This document shows, one piece after another, positions 49,701 to 59,800 of a stretch of DNA of 64,000 nt. The translations under genes were made by a program, and so were the position numbers. Source of the DNA: Xestospongia bergquistia. Lineage: Eukaryota; Porifera; Demospongiae; Haplosclerida; Petrosiidae. Within the stretch, counting starts at the first letter, position 1; each line of letters begins with the position of its first letter. The stretch spans positions 1,116,001 through 1,180,000 of the forward strand of contig OZ014423.1 in NCBI GenBank assembly GCA_963965975.1. The letters run 5' to 3'. Below the pieces are notes generated by a model. The model ran no database searches and had not been told where the DNA came from. It saw nothing but the letters and a program-made list of their open reading frames with translations.

Positions 49701-50673
49701 GCATTTTGTAACAATATTATTTCCATGTTAGTGTTCCTATATGAGTATAAACATTATAGGACATCACCTAATAACTTTCATGATAAGTATTCTAACAAAA
49801 AGGAAGTATGGTTGCCAAGTTACCAAACAAGAGCGAGAGAATGTGTTAGAAATACCAGTATGTATGGAAATACAAATGAAGTCACACTATCATTAAGTTA
49901 AGACACTAACTTCTAAGTGAAACACAAAGCAGACGTCAAAGAGTGTCGTGTAAACTTACATATACCATTTCTTGGTATTGTTACATCATATATTTATTTC
50001 ATCTTCCTGATAAAGGTACTAGATGACATTAATATCATATATTGTGCATCCTTTAGTATCTGTTTAATATCAGGATATACACATATAATTAACCTGTTCA
50101 TTAGAGATATCCGAGCCAAGTTGGCCTTTGCGGAAATCGTCTAAAAGTTTCACAGACTTCTGTAACTTTTCCTGATGAAAGAATGCAGAATCATTTATAA
50201 TAATATTAGCTATTATATGTGCATTATTGGCATGTATAATCTGAACTTTGACCTCTAAACTATTACCAAACTCATTATGAATGTGACTATTGTCTAGAGA
50301 CTGCAAAGGATATAATATTGTATATCGTCATTTGGTATATTAGAATTGACAGTTTGAAACTTTCATCATACCTCTGATGTGAACAGTGTTAACGGGTCGA
50401 CTACATCAAGGAAATGTCGTAATCTTCCAGCGAATGTGGTCTATAAAATAAACACAAACAAAAGAAAAATGGCTAGGAGTGTGATGATACAATTCTTATA
50501 CATATCATAGACTCTGTGGCACTGTGATCTTTACAAGTTTATAATTTACTTAATTAATTAAGGTATTATCACTATCATCATCATATTAGCGGTAGGATTT
50601 ATGGTCTGCTATATTGTACCTGGTCAAATCTCGACTTGCCCAAGACAAAAGGTGGATATTCCATTGAATCCAT
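37737..50673 (-). CDS. SFXN5: Sideroflexin-5, unit B (14 exons)
   Basis: The exons are 50620-50673, 50372-50440, 50094-50171, 46711-46737, 45811-45865, 45661-45686, 44645-44698, 43851-43907, 43701-43766, 43532-43622, 41936-42051, 41525-41610, 38939-39056 and 37737-37814, giving 324 aa. All borders and phases match unit A. The start lies three codons upstream of the unit-A start because of a small insertion (MDSMEYPPF). Replacements are few: Thr for Ala at the end of exon 6, Ile for Val at the start of exon 10, Asn for Thr in WLNQSHN (the residue found in vertebrate SFXN5, so B may be ancestral there), and Arg for Ser in LDDFRKG. HPDT and the YYNKGL tail are intact. It is predicted to be an inner-mitochondrial-membrane carrier like its twin. 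Confidence 0.93.
39618..39693. repeat. Near-perfect 76-bp palindrome, unit B
   Basis: This is the counterpart of 23717-23792. The left arm is unchanged or slightly better paired; the right arm has new mismatches (GACTGAATTGACGCATTTCA). Confidence 0.7.
39971..40133. repeat. Minisatellite, 4 full units (unit B)
   Basis: The same 34-37-bp unit as at 24111-24421, here four full copies and a partial one. One variant TTTTATCTCAGG unit is present, consistent with A being B's array with a block of four repeated, or with B having lost one. Confidence 0.9.
41211..41272. repeat. Expanded TACATGTA palindromic tract, unit B
   Basis: A unit of about 30 bp containing ATTGTACATGTACAAT and AACATGTACATGTT occurs twice in a row, against once at 25287-25320 in unit A. 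Such cruciform-prone tracts are prone to length change. Confidence 0.65.
42043..43160. repeat. Old internal tandem duplication in SFXN5 intron 10, unit B
   Basis: This corresponds to 26090-27210 in unit A, with the same two blocks in the same order. The RFX-type sites are at 42451-42463 and 43009-43021. Confidence 0.65.
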
Positions 50674-50927
50674 TCCAGATAAAGCTGTCTCTAACCAGTC
50701 AGGTAGACTCAGTTAGAGACGGCTATACGATAACAATATTCATGGTGTCTTGGCCAGACTGTTTACGTCATCGATCTAATGCGTAGCGTATGTTGGTCTA
50801 AATTTAGAACTTAATTAAGCTTCTAGAAGCACTGCTGTCTATATAAAGCGTCAGAACAAGAAACAAAGCCAAAAGTATCTCTATACTGATACATAGTAGA
50901 AAAAGCACAGAAACTTTCTAGTGAAAT
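50674..50927. promoter_or_regulatory. Divergent SFXN5 / MAP-kinase-phosphatase promoter, unit B
   Basis: This 254-bp spacer contains the CRE/ATF-type TTACGTCA (50763-50770), a TATA box, TATATAAAG, near 50840, and a palindrome AGCTTCTAGAAGC (about 50818-50830) with the TTCTAGAA core of a heat-shock element. The last is absent from unit A. CRE plus HSE would suit a stress-inducible phosphatase. Confidence 0.6.
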
Positions 50928-52590
50928 ATGGATAACTGTGTTGAAAGAGACGGTCATTGTAGACGCTCTATTCTTACCTGGATAACTCCAGCAGATCTAG
51001 CTGCTTGTCTACAAAACTCAGAAGCTAGCACAAGACAGTATTTGGTGATTGATATGCGTTCATTCTCTCTCTATTGTGGAAAACACATCAAAAGTGCTCA
51101 AAGTCTAAGTTTTTCGCCTATACTATTGAGGAGAATGTTGAAAGGAGCCATCTCATTGGACTCTCTGATAACTGACGAACAGGTATTGTCATCCATCACA
51201 AATGCAGAGCAGATTATATTGTATGACAGCTGTTCTACGCCAGCTAATCCAAAGCAAGAACTACAAAGATTTGTAGAGATGTTAAAAGCAAGATACCACA
51301 ACAAAGAATTCAAAACTCTATTAGGTGAGTGTAAATTAGTTAATTGAAGTCTCAAAGGAGAATAGTCTAAAAATAGCAGCAATCATGTAGTCATATATTT
51401 ACTGTTTTGTATTCCAAGTCAAATTAGACTTATTATCACTCTCTAGGTGGAATGGAAACCTTTCAAGCTGCTTACCCTGGACTCTGTCAGTCTGAAACTG
51501 CTGGCAAAGCAGTATCTCCTACCAAAATTACATTGGACACTAGTGTAATGACAAAAGCTGCTCAACATGATACTCCAGAAGGAACTCCAGTAGAAATCTT
51601 ACCATATCTATATCTTGGAAGTGCCAAAGACTCTTCAGATCTTAGACTACTTAAGAAAATGGATATTACAGCTGTTTTAAACATTACTACAACATGTCCT
51701 AACTACTTTGAGTCTCTCTTTGAGTACTTGTCAATTCCAGTCGAAGACTCACATCAAACAGATTTATTATCAAGATTACAAAAGGCTATTACATTCATAG
51801 GTAAGTATCATAATTAACATACTTACATGACTAGACTAATACTATGTCATGCTAAAGTCATCAATAGTGTTGCATAGTTTGATGTCAAATAAACATGAGA
51901 CTTAATGATTTTTCCTTCCTTTCATTAACAGATGAAGTTCAAAGTAAAGGAGGACGTGTTTTTGTGCACTGTCATGCAGGCATTTCCCGTTCAGCAACAG
52001 TATGTATAGCCTATTTGATGCAACAAAAACAAATGACATTGAACGATGCTTATAGCTTTGTGAAGAGCAAACGACCCATCATATCACCTAACCTCCACTT
52101 CATGGGACAGCTCATGGTCTACCAACAAAATTTAATGGCAATATGGAGCACACAATCTCATCAAACATCTACTACAACCACTGTAACTTGTACATCTGTG
52201 ACACCAAGTTGTACTTATGTGACTAAAGATGCTGTTCCATTGCAGTCATCAGACACTTCTCCATTATCTCAACAACATGTTGGTTCAAATATATCTCCTG
52301 AAACTGTTACTGTTATTGACTGCTTACCAACTACCACAAATATTGAATCATTTGAACGTGGTCCATCTTTCAGAGCTACTGGTCGTAGTATTAGCGTCCC
52401 ATTATTAGAACATAAATGTACAGTCTCAAACTCTGTAATTCGGAAGCCTAAAAAGAGCAGAGAAGGATTGAAACTTTCACTTAACAATGACTGTAGCAGA
52501 CGTAAATCATCACCTCAAATTAGTCCATGTCGAGTAGAAGTTATGAATCCTTTAACATTATCACTTACATTGCCCACAACATGTACATGA
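50928..52590 (+). CDS. MAP-kinase phosphatase (dual-specificity, DUSP1/2/4/5-like)
   Basis: Three exons (50928-51324, 51447-51800, 51932-52590) give 469 aa. Residues about 10-135 form a rhodanese-like domain with a basic docking motif (LLRRMLKGA) where MKPs bind MAP kinases. The catalytic domain (about 175-320) has the signature VHCHAGISRSAT with Cys264 and Arg270. IPVEDSH supplies the acidic residue, and SPNLHFMGQL matches the SPN.SFMGQL of DUSP1-type enzymes. Such enzymes remove phosphate from Thr and Tyr of activated MAP kinases, usually in the nucleus. The remaining 150 residues are a Ser/Thr-rich tail with a basic patch (RKPKKSREG), possibly a nuclear signal. This copy spans the right edge of the 16-kb duplication, so only it kept the downstream exons. 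The exact vertebrate orthologue cannot be fixed. Confidence 0.92.
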
Positions 52591-53205
52591 ATCATATTAC
52601 ACTTACATATATAGTAACTGTAATTATAAACTCTCTAGTTCTATTCAATCATATATATAATTGTATATTATATTGAACAGTTGTATCATAACACATTATT
52701 TATATAAACTCAACAAAGAGTCAACCACTATTTTGAACTAGCTAGCTTACCAGAAGAAAGGTGTCATGTGTATACTCAATATTATGTGTGGTTCCAGAGG
52801 TTAAGGATCTAGGGTTTAGTATTACACAGTGAAATATGTATACAATAAGGGATTTAATTGTTGTTTCCCTTGAAAGGTCAGTCACCTGATAAAGTTTAAG
52901 GTTAAAAGTCTAGGGTTTAGTATAGCATGTATGCAAGGAGGGATTAAACTACCATTTCCCTAGAGGACTCATCTAATACAGGTCATTCCTTAGATCATGC
53001 TGAGGTTAAAAAGACATATATGGAAATACATCATAATACCATAAATGTTTCTAGGTGACTTTTTAGGCGAACCATTAAAGGAAATAGACAATGCAATAAT
53101 GATATTCATAGTTCGTGCAGTTCCTGTCATGACAGTCATGTGCAGACATATGATATATCTTATTCATATCTTATTTCCTTCGGTGCTAAGACGTTTCGTG
53201 CCGGG
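52591..53205. other. Spacer with a diverged tandem repeat before AS3MT
   Basis: Two diverged copies of a unit of about 100 bp lie at about 52798-52905 and about 52908-53005, sharing GTCTAGGGTTTAGTAT, a GGGAT..A motif and TTTCCCT. Nothing else was recognised. The promoter of the methyltransferase gene should lie within. Confidence 0.5.
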
Positions 53206-53446
53206 ATGTCCACTGAATATCCCACTCATTCTGATGTACAGGACTACTATGGCAAGACATTGACAAGCTATGCTGATCTTAAAACCAACGCATGCTGTAC
53301 TAAATCTAATAGGAAGCTTTCTCAAAGAGTGAATGAAACACTTTCCTTGATACACGAGGATATCATAGCAAAGTAAAACTATTAATCATACAGTCCCCCA
53401 CATAACGTTTGAACTCATTTAAATATAATATTATATAGAGAGATAT

Positions 53447-53483
<37 letters not shown>

Positions 53484-56392
53484 ATATGAGTGGGTATTAC
53501 TATATATATATATAATATGAGTGGGTATTACTATATATATATAATATGAGTGGGTATTACTATGAAAAACCAACAGAAACTTGATAGTAAAAATTACCAC
53601 TACAGATAAGGATAGTATTCCAAATTGAAACTCTTATGACATAATAACATATTTAGAATTGTAAATTTGAAAGTGTAAGCATTGGGAAGATATATTTTTA
53701 GTTTCATTATCATTGTTACAGATATTATGGATGTGGCTTAGTCTTTCCAGAAGCCATTGAAGGTTGTAAAATTGTCGATTTGGGCAGTGGGTCTGGTCGA
53801 GATTGTTATATACTCAGCCGTCTTGTTGGTCCTGAAGGATTTATCACAGGCATAGACATGACAAAGGAACAAGTATGTTGACAAGAGTTAACAGATGTTT
53901 TGTCGGCTTTGTTCTGACATAGACGTAATTCTCACCATTATGTACATGGTATAAACATAAGTTTTGCACATTGTATTTTCATAACATTGATCATAAAGTA
54001 AACAATGTGGCTACTTAATAATGACACATATTTTACTTGTATCAAGACATATAGACTGTAGCAATGACATATTATGGTTAATGCTTGTATGATACTACTG
54101 GTTAAAATAACAAGCGATGTAATTTATATCCCATAATTTTAGAATGCTTACATAATGTAGGCTCTTTTTTCATTTTAATCTATTAACCTTATCAGTGAGA
54201 TCACTGAATGACTTAAGCCATTTAGCATAAAGTCATTACCTAATTTGGAAGCAATACTAATGAGATCATCTTCATGTGACTATCACATGATGATGTGACA
54301 GGGAGGTACTGATCTCATATTTATTGGAAACAGTACTAATCAGATCATCACCATGTGAATGTCACATGATCACAACACACTCATGATATAACGATATGAC
54401 AGAAAGGATATAATGTCAATCATAATGATTATTATAGTGATGTAATCATGAGTACTAGGGACATGACTGTTTACACATCATCCTGTTTATACTGTTATTT
54501 TATTTATATTGCTAGTTACTACAAGTTATTATTGTAATTCAATGAAGTTTGTCATATCTTCTTAAAGGTTGATGTTGCTAGACAACACATTGATTACCAT
54601 GCCAAAAAATTCGGCTATCAATCATCTAACGTGTTGTTTTTAAATGGGTACATTGAGGATTTGGAAGGGTGTGGTATTCCAGTTGAAAGTACAGACATAA
54701 TTATGTAAGTGTTAGTGAGTTTATTTAATTGATGGAACAAAAGGATGGATGGACAGACTAATGAATGAATTGATTGATGGATCAATTTGATATTGTGTTA
54801 ATTGTATTTATTAAAAGTATTTACTCTGGAGGATAAGGGACTCAGTCAGGATACTAACAGTAAATGGTATGCACATCTGGTACTATTATTATGTCCCAAT
54901 ACAATTCCTTTAACTGGTGTAATGTAGGAATTATAACGAACACATGAAGTCAATAGTAGGGACATTTAAGATAGACTACAGCGATCATTTTAATGTAAAT
55001 GCTAGCTACATTATACTTAGAATGAACTGTTATCAATTATGTAGTGCTCTCCCCCTTTCTCCCTTAGCTACCTCTTTCCTGTTTATTTGCTAATATTTCA
55101 TCGTAATTTATATTGTTATTGTCATTCTAGCTCAAACTGTGTCATTAATCTTTGTCCAAATAAACAACAAGTCTTTCAAACTGCCTATACAGTTTTAAAG
55201 GTTTGTCATTCTTTATTATCAACACTATATCATGTAATGTACACACAGTTTGGGGGAGAGATGTACTTCAGTGATATCTATGCCGATAGAACATTATCTG
55301 AAGATATTAGAAGCAACAAAGTACTCTATGGTAATAGACACTCTCTTATTAGTATAATTACATTTTTGCATCACTATGAGTGTGTATGTTATTGCCTATA
55401 CATTCATCCATTAAGTACATACCAAGTTAGGACTAATTGTTACTAGTCTAATATTTAAATGAAGTGTGATATGAGCAGAAACTGTTTGCATATTGGTATT
55501 ATTTTTGTAACAAAATTAATTATTAATTTCATATATAACATACAGATGATTTTATTGTTATAGGGGAGTGTATTGGTGGTGCTTTGGAATGGCAGGAGCT
55601 AATGAAGTTAGCATGTGAGATTGGATTTGCTCCTCCTGTTTTAGTTGATGTCTCTCCTGTGACCGTTAATAATCCCGATCTCCAAACATTATTAGGTACT
55701 TCCACTATGTACCATGTGATTACATGCATCATTTTTATAATTTATGATGTTATTATGTCATATAAGCATTGTGTGCTGTTGTTATGTATTACTTTTAAAA
55801 GGGGATAGTAAATTTTGTTCAGCTACATATCGACTGTTCAAGATTAGACCAGATGATTCCATTCCATCTCAAGCAATAACCAAAGTCCAATATAAAGGTA
55901 TGTGTGTTTGAAGGATTCATGAAAGAGACATAATAGGTAATAATAATAGGCATATTTTACATACTATAAATGCCATCCATATTACATAGTCTGAGATGGA
56001 ATGCTGGGATTCATTCCTGATGTATGACTATTAATCAAGATTTTTTGTTATTATTTTGTAGGAACAATACCAGATTTTCCATCCAATTTTAAGCTAGCTC
56101 ACAACATAACAATATCTGTAAGTCAGATGACAAATCGACAAAAAACATCTTTATATTTTCATAGAAATGTTCCCCTGTTCTACTTCCAATGTCAGTGGCC
56201 CAGTTACTCATGAATAGTCGTCTAGCATCTCACTTTATATTTAACCCTGCAGCTCTTTCCAGTACATCTCCTTATCCTGAATTAACAGAGTTTGTACATA
56301 TCAATCCCTTTGATGTAATGGCACAAATAATGGATAGCAGTTTGACTGACAAAGCAGAAACTTGTTGTTCAAAATCATCATCTTGTTGTTAA
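53206..56392 (+). CDS. AS3MT: Arsenite methyltransferase (9 exons)
   Basis: Exons 53206-53372, 53722-53872, 54568-54704, 55131-55200, 55249-55330, 55564-55695, 55802-55897, 56062-56117 and 56165-56392 give 372 aa, close to the 375 of human AS3MT. The enzyme uses S-adenosylmethionine to methylate trivalent arsenic in the cytosol. The SAM site is seen as VDLGSGSGRDCY, followed by GIDMTKEQV. The four cysteines important in the human enzyme all have partners here, in TNACC, YYGCG, SNCVINL and GECIGG. VQDYYG near the N-terminus and DSKFCSATYRLFK near the C-terminal domain match as well. The C-terminus is Cys-rich (CCSKSSSCC), as in animals. I chose the ATG at 53206, which gives MSTEYPTHSDVQDYYG; an in-frame ATG lies 22 codons upstream but adds unrelated residues. 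Exon 4 to 5 is a 48-nt intron. Confidence 0.95.
53447..53564. repeat. (TA)n tract and three-unit minisatellite in AS3MT intron 1
   Basis: A (TA)n run is followed by three copies of a unit of about 30 bp containing ATAATATGAGTGGGTATTAC. It is non-coding. Confidence 0.8.
54718..54792. repeat. Degenerate GATG-type microsatellite in AS3MT intron 3
   Basis: Runs such as AAGGATGGATGGACAG and GAATTGATTGATGGATC form a degenerate tetranucleotide repeat, similar in type to that at 18719-18815. Confidence 0.5.
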
Positions 56393-56668
56393 AGACCCAA
56401 ACTCATTAAAAATTATCTTCTTTGATTATATTTTATTTTTAATAAACATTTTGTGAAGAATATGTGAAGTGAATGGTGAACAAAATGTTGGACATTTTCG
56501 ATAAAGCAGGAACAGTAAGACTAGTAACATGCTCAGCAGTAGTTCAATTTAGCTAAAAACCTAACTTAATACTATTGAATGGGTACATTGATAATTTGCA
56601 TGTTCAAAATACTCTTAAGATGATGTAGGAGTTAGTCTATAACAATTGACACTAGATAATTGAATGTG

Positions 56669-56828
56669 TTATATATATATAACGTGACCTTAGCTTTGTA
56701 TGTCCAGAGCAAGAGAGCCATAGTGTCTTACAACTCTCAAGCAAAGAACTAGAGAGAGAAGATAAGTAAGCTATATCACAAATATTACTAATTAATAGTC
56801 ATTCATGGGTTTATTTGTTGTAGTTAAG
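56669..56828 (+). promoter_or_regulatory. Promoter and 5'-UTR intron of the beta-helix/multi-pass gene
   Basis: A TATA-like run lies at 56669-56682. A donor (GTAAGC, from 56766) and an acceptor (TTGTTGTAG, ending 56823) define a 58-nt intron in the leader. If it is spliced, the ATG at 56805 is removed and the ATG at 56829, which heads a good signal peptide, becomes the first start. Confidence 0.6.
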
Positions 56829-59800
56829 ATGAAGAAAGCAGTGTGTCTTGCTTTCTTTTTACTCAGTTTACTGCAGTACTCCATTTGCCAAGATGGAGAT
56901 TATTACATCAAGACATCAGAAACACAGACTTGTCCACTTAACACAGAATGCCACACCTTGTTTCATTATGTCACACACATTGAGGATTACTTTACATCTG
57001 AAGTAACTTTTGTTTTTCTCCCAGGGGTGCATTACTTGAATACCACGGCAATAATTAAAGATTTAAATCAACTTGATATGCATGTTGAAAATGGCAGTGA
57101 AGTCAACATCACTTGCTCTCCTTCTGTTGGTATCTCCTTCATGAATATAAGTGATTTGACTCTTAATGGTATGACCTTCAAAGACTGTGGGATGGAGATT
57201 GATCCAACATTTTTTAGGACAGCAGTGAGCACATATGCCAACACATTCTTTAATTTCTCTGTTAGCCTAAATGTTGCCGTCTTTATGAACTACATCACTG
57301 ATGTTACTCTGATTGATGTTGGCATCCATAACAGTAATGGATATGGCATGATTGGTATCAATTTGCTTGGTGACACAGTGATTGACAGAGTTCATTTTGT
57401 AAACAATAACTACCAAACTTTATCAATGCCCAGTTGTTATTTAGAACCTTCATTAAAATGTAAAGGAGGTGGTCTTATTGTAGCCTATACTGACCTTCAA
57501 ATGTGCCCTGATTCGCCATTAATATATTCATTAAGGATTGAGAACTCAATATTTAGGGGTGGTGTGGACTCTGGCTTAGCTTATCAGCCTTTTATATCTC
57601 CGATACACAGAGATGATGTCCAATTAATTGGTGGAGCTGGAATCGGTTTGTTAATGATGCAGTCGTCGTATGGAGTTCAGGCTAATATTACTAACTGTAC
57701 CATGTTGTATAATGCTGCATATACTGGTGCTAATTTGTATATGAGTATATGGGACTTTGCTGACAATTCTAGTATCACCATCACAAACACAAGTATGGCA
57801 CATGGAAACATTCCAGTTAGTAATTTAGACAACATAGGAGTTGGTTATGATATTGCTACTGGTTATTTTTACATATATGGTGCAATCCCTCTCTCTCCAT
57901 ACACTCCAGTATGCACAGCAACAGAAAAATATGAAGTTGAAGTCCTTCGAATTGAAGACACTGACATCTCATACAATGTAGCTACGTTACTAGTGGGAGG
58001 CTTCATGTTTTTGTGGCCAAGAACTTTCTTGCAACACACACGACATATTGTTCTCAACAGACTCCAAGCTGTAGGTAATAATGGCGATGCAACATTACTT
58101 AGTTTTTTCACAGGCGAAGTTCAAGGAGTCACTTTTAAGACATTTGTTACAAATTGTACTTTCCGTGATAACTATTATGGGAAGCAAAACAGTTTCATTG
58201 ACAGTAACAATCCTGAAGTTTATCTCACAAATTCTGTTCAGTTCATACAATTTGAAGACTGTAAATGGATCAATAACTCTGCCTCAGGAATACGTGCTCT
58301 GCAGAGCACAGTCTATCTTAAGGGAACCAATGAATTTATTAATAATACAGCTAACAATGGAGCTGGAATCAATATCAGATCAGGATCTCTGTTGGTTCTT
58401 GAGCCAGACTCCAGGACAGTATTTGAAAACAACCAAGCTCATGAATTTGGAGGTGCTATATATGGTGTAATGTACAGTTATAAATGTTTCTTTCGAGTGG
58501 ATCGATACCAGACTCTTCCACTTCTTGTGTTTAATAACAACACAGCAGGGAAAGCTGGAGATGCAGTGTATGCTAATTTAGAGCTTTGTATTATGGCAGA
58601 TTATGTCTACTCGGCTGATTCAATATCAACTTTCTTGGACATTTCAGAATTTTCTCCTGATCAATTGGATTCAAAGTCTGTTATTTCTTCCCCAGCCAAT
58701 CGACTATGTGCTTGTGAGGATAATGAACCTATTGATTGCTCAGGAATTGTTGTTACACAATTGCAATCATTTCCAGGAGATACTTTTACAGTATCTATAG
58801 AAGCTCGAGGCTATTCTGCTGCAGAATTTGGGTTAGATACTGTAATTGATATTGGGCTTACACCAACATTAGTAACTGCTGTGATACATGATAACAGCAC
58901 TCCAGTGTATCTAGATAACCTTCAGTCAACTCAGACTATAGGACAGGGTTGCTCTGACCTCACATACACTCTGTTTAGTGTAGAAGAACAAACTGTTCAA
59001 ATTCTATTATCACCTGAAAATGAGCGACTGTACTATCCCATCACTTTAAATGTCACTTTAAAGGCATGCCCCACAGGATTTATTCATTCATCTGAGACTC
59101 TGAAGTGTGAATGTGATGACATACTACAGAGTAATGGTGTCACTTGTGATATCACTACTCTCAGTGTATCGCGTGGTGAGACTCAATGGATAGGACTGAT
59201 AAACCAATCAGATACTCAATTCATTGGTTTTGGGACATGTGATTTAGTTGGTTACTGCAGCCCTTCTGGTATAGCAAAATTAAAACTCAATGATCCTGAC
59301 AGACAGTGCATTAATTATCATTCAGGTGTCTTATGTGGACAATGTCTGCCTGGCTATAGTGTCACTCTTGGTTCTTCAAACTGTAGACAATGCTCTAATA
59401 ACTATCTGTTTTTGTTGATTGTCTTTGCAATAGCTGGTCTACTACTGATTGGATTCCTTTCTCTATTGAATGTCACTGTTAGTACAGGACGTATCAATGC
59501 AATGCTGTTTTATGCTAATGTCATAAAATTGGCAAACTTTGAATTTTTTGGACTTACCCATCCAGGCTTTGTATTCTTCAAAGTTGTTATTAACTGGGTT
59601 AACTTGGATTTTGGTATAGAGAGCTGTTTTTATGATGGTTTTGACATATACACCAAAGCATGGCTCCAATTTATTTTTCCATTTTACCTCCATGCCCTGT
59701 TATGGCTAGCAATCATTGGAGCACATTATTCCACTCGAATAGTTAAAATCCTTCCTCGAAACACTCTATCAGTGTTTACAACTATTAATTTGATAACATT

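Larger units (their letters stand above)
35303..51286. repeat. Tandem duplication unit B (about 16.0 kb)
   Basis: This is the second copy of the block at 19028-35304. Its left joint (35302-35305) fuses phosphatase exon sequence to the left flank, and its right limit lies inside the intact phosphatase exon 1, where homology to unit A ends at GATGTTAAA. Unit B lacks the roughly 285-bp segment found in A, has fewer minisatellite units and carries a different stretch at about 40929-41190. Confidence 0.92.

Noticed and set aside
53045-53263. 72-codon frame across the AS3MT start region
   Set aside because: It is a different frame from the conserved methyltransferase exon and has no similarity to any AS3MT N-terminus.
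55087-55446. Single long frame spanning AS3MT exons 4 and 5 through the 48-nt intron
   Set aside because: The intron happens to be in frame; reading through would insert 16 residues absent from AS3MT proteins between VLK and GGE.
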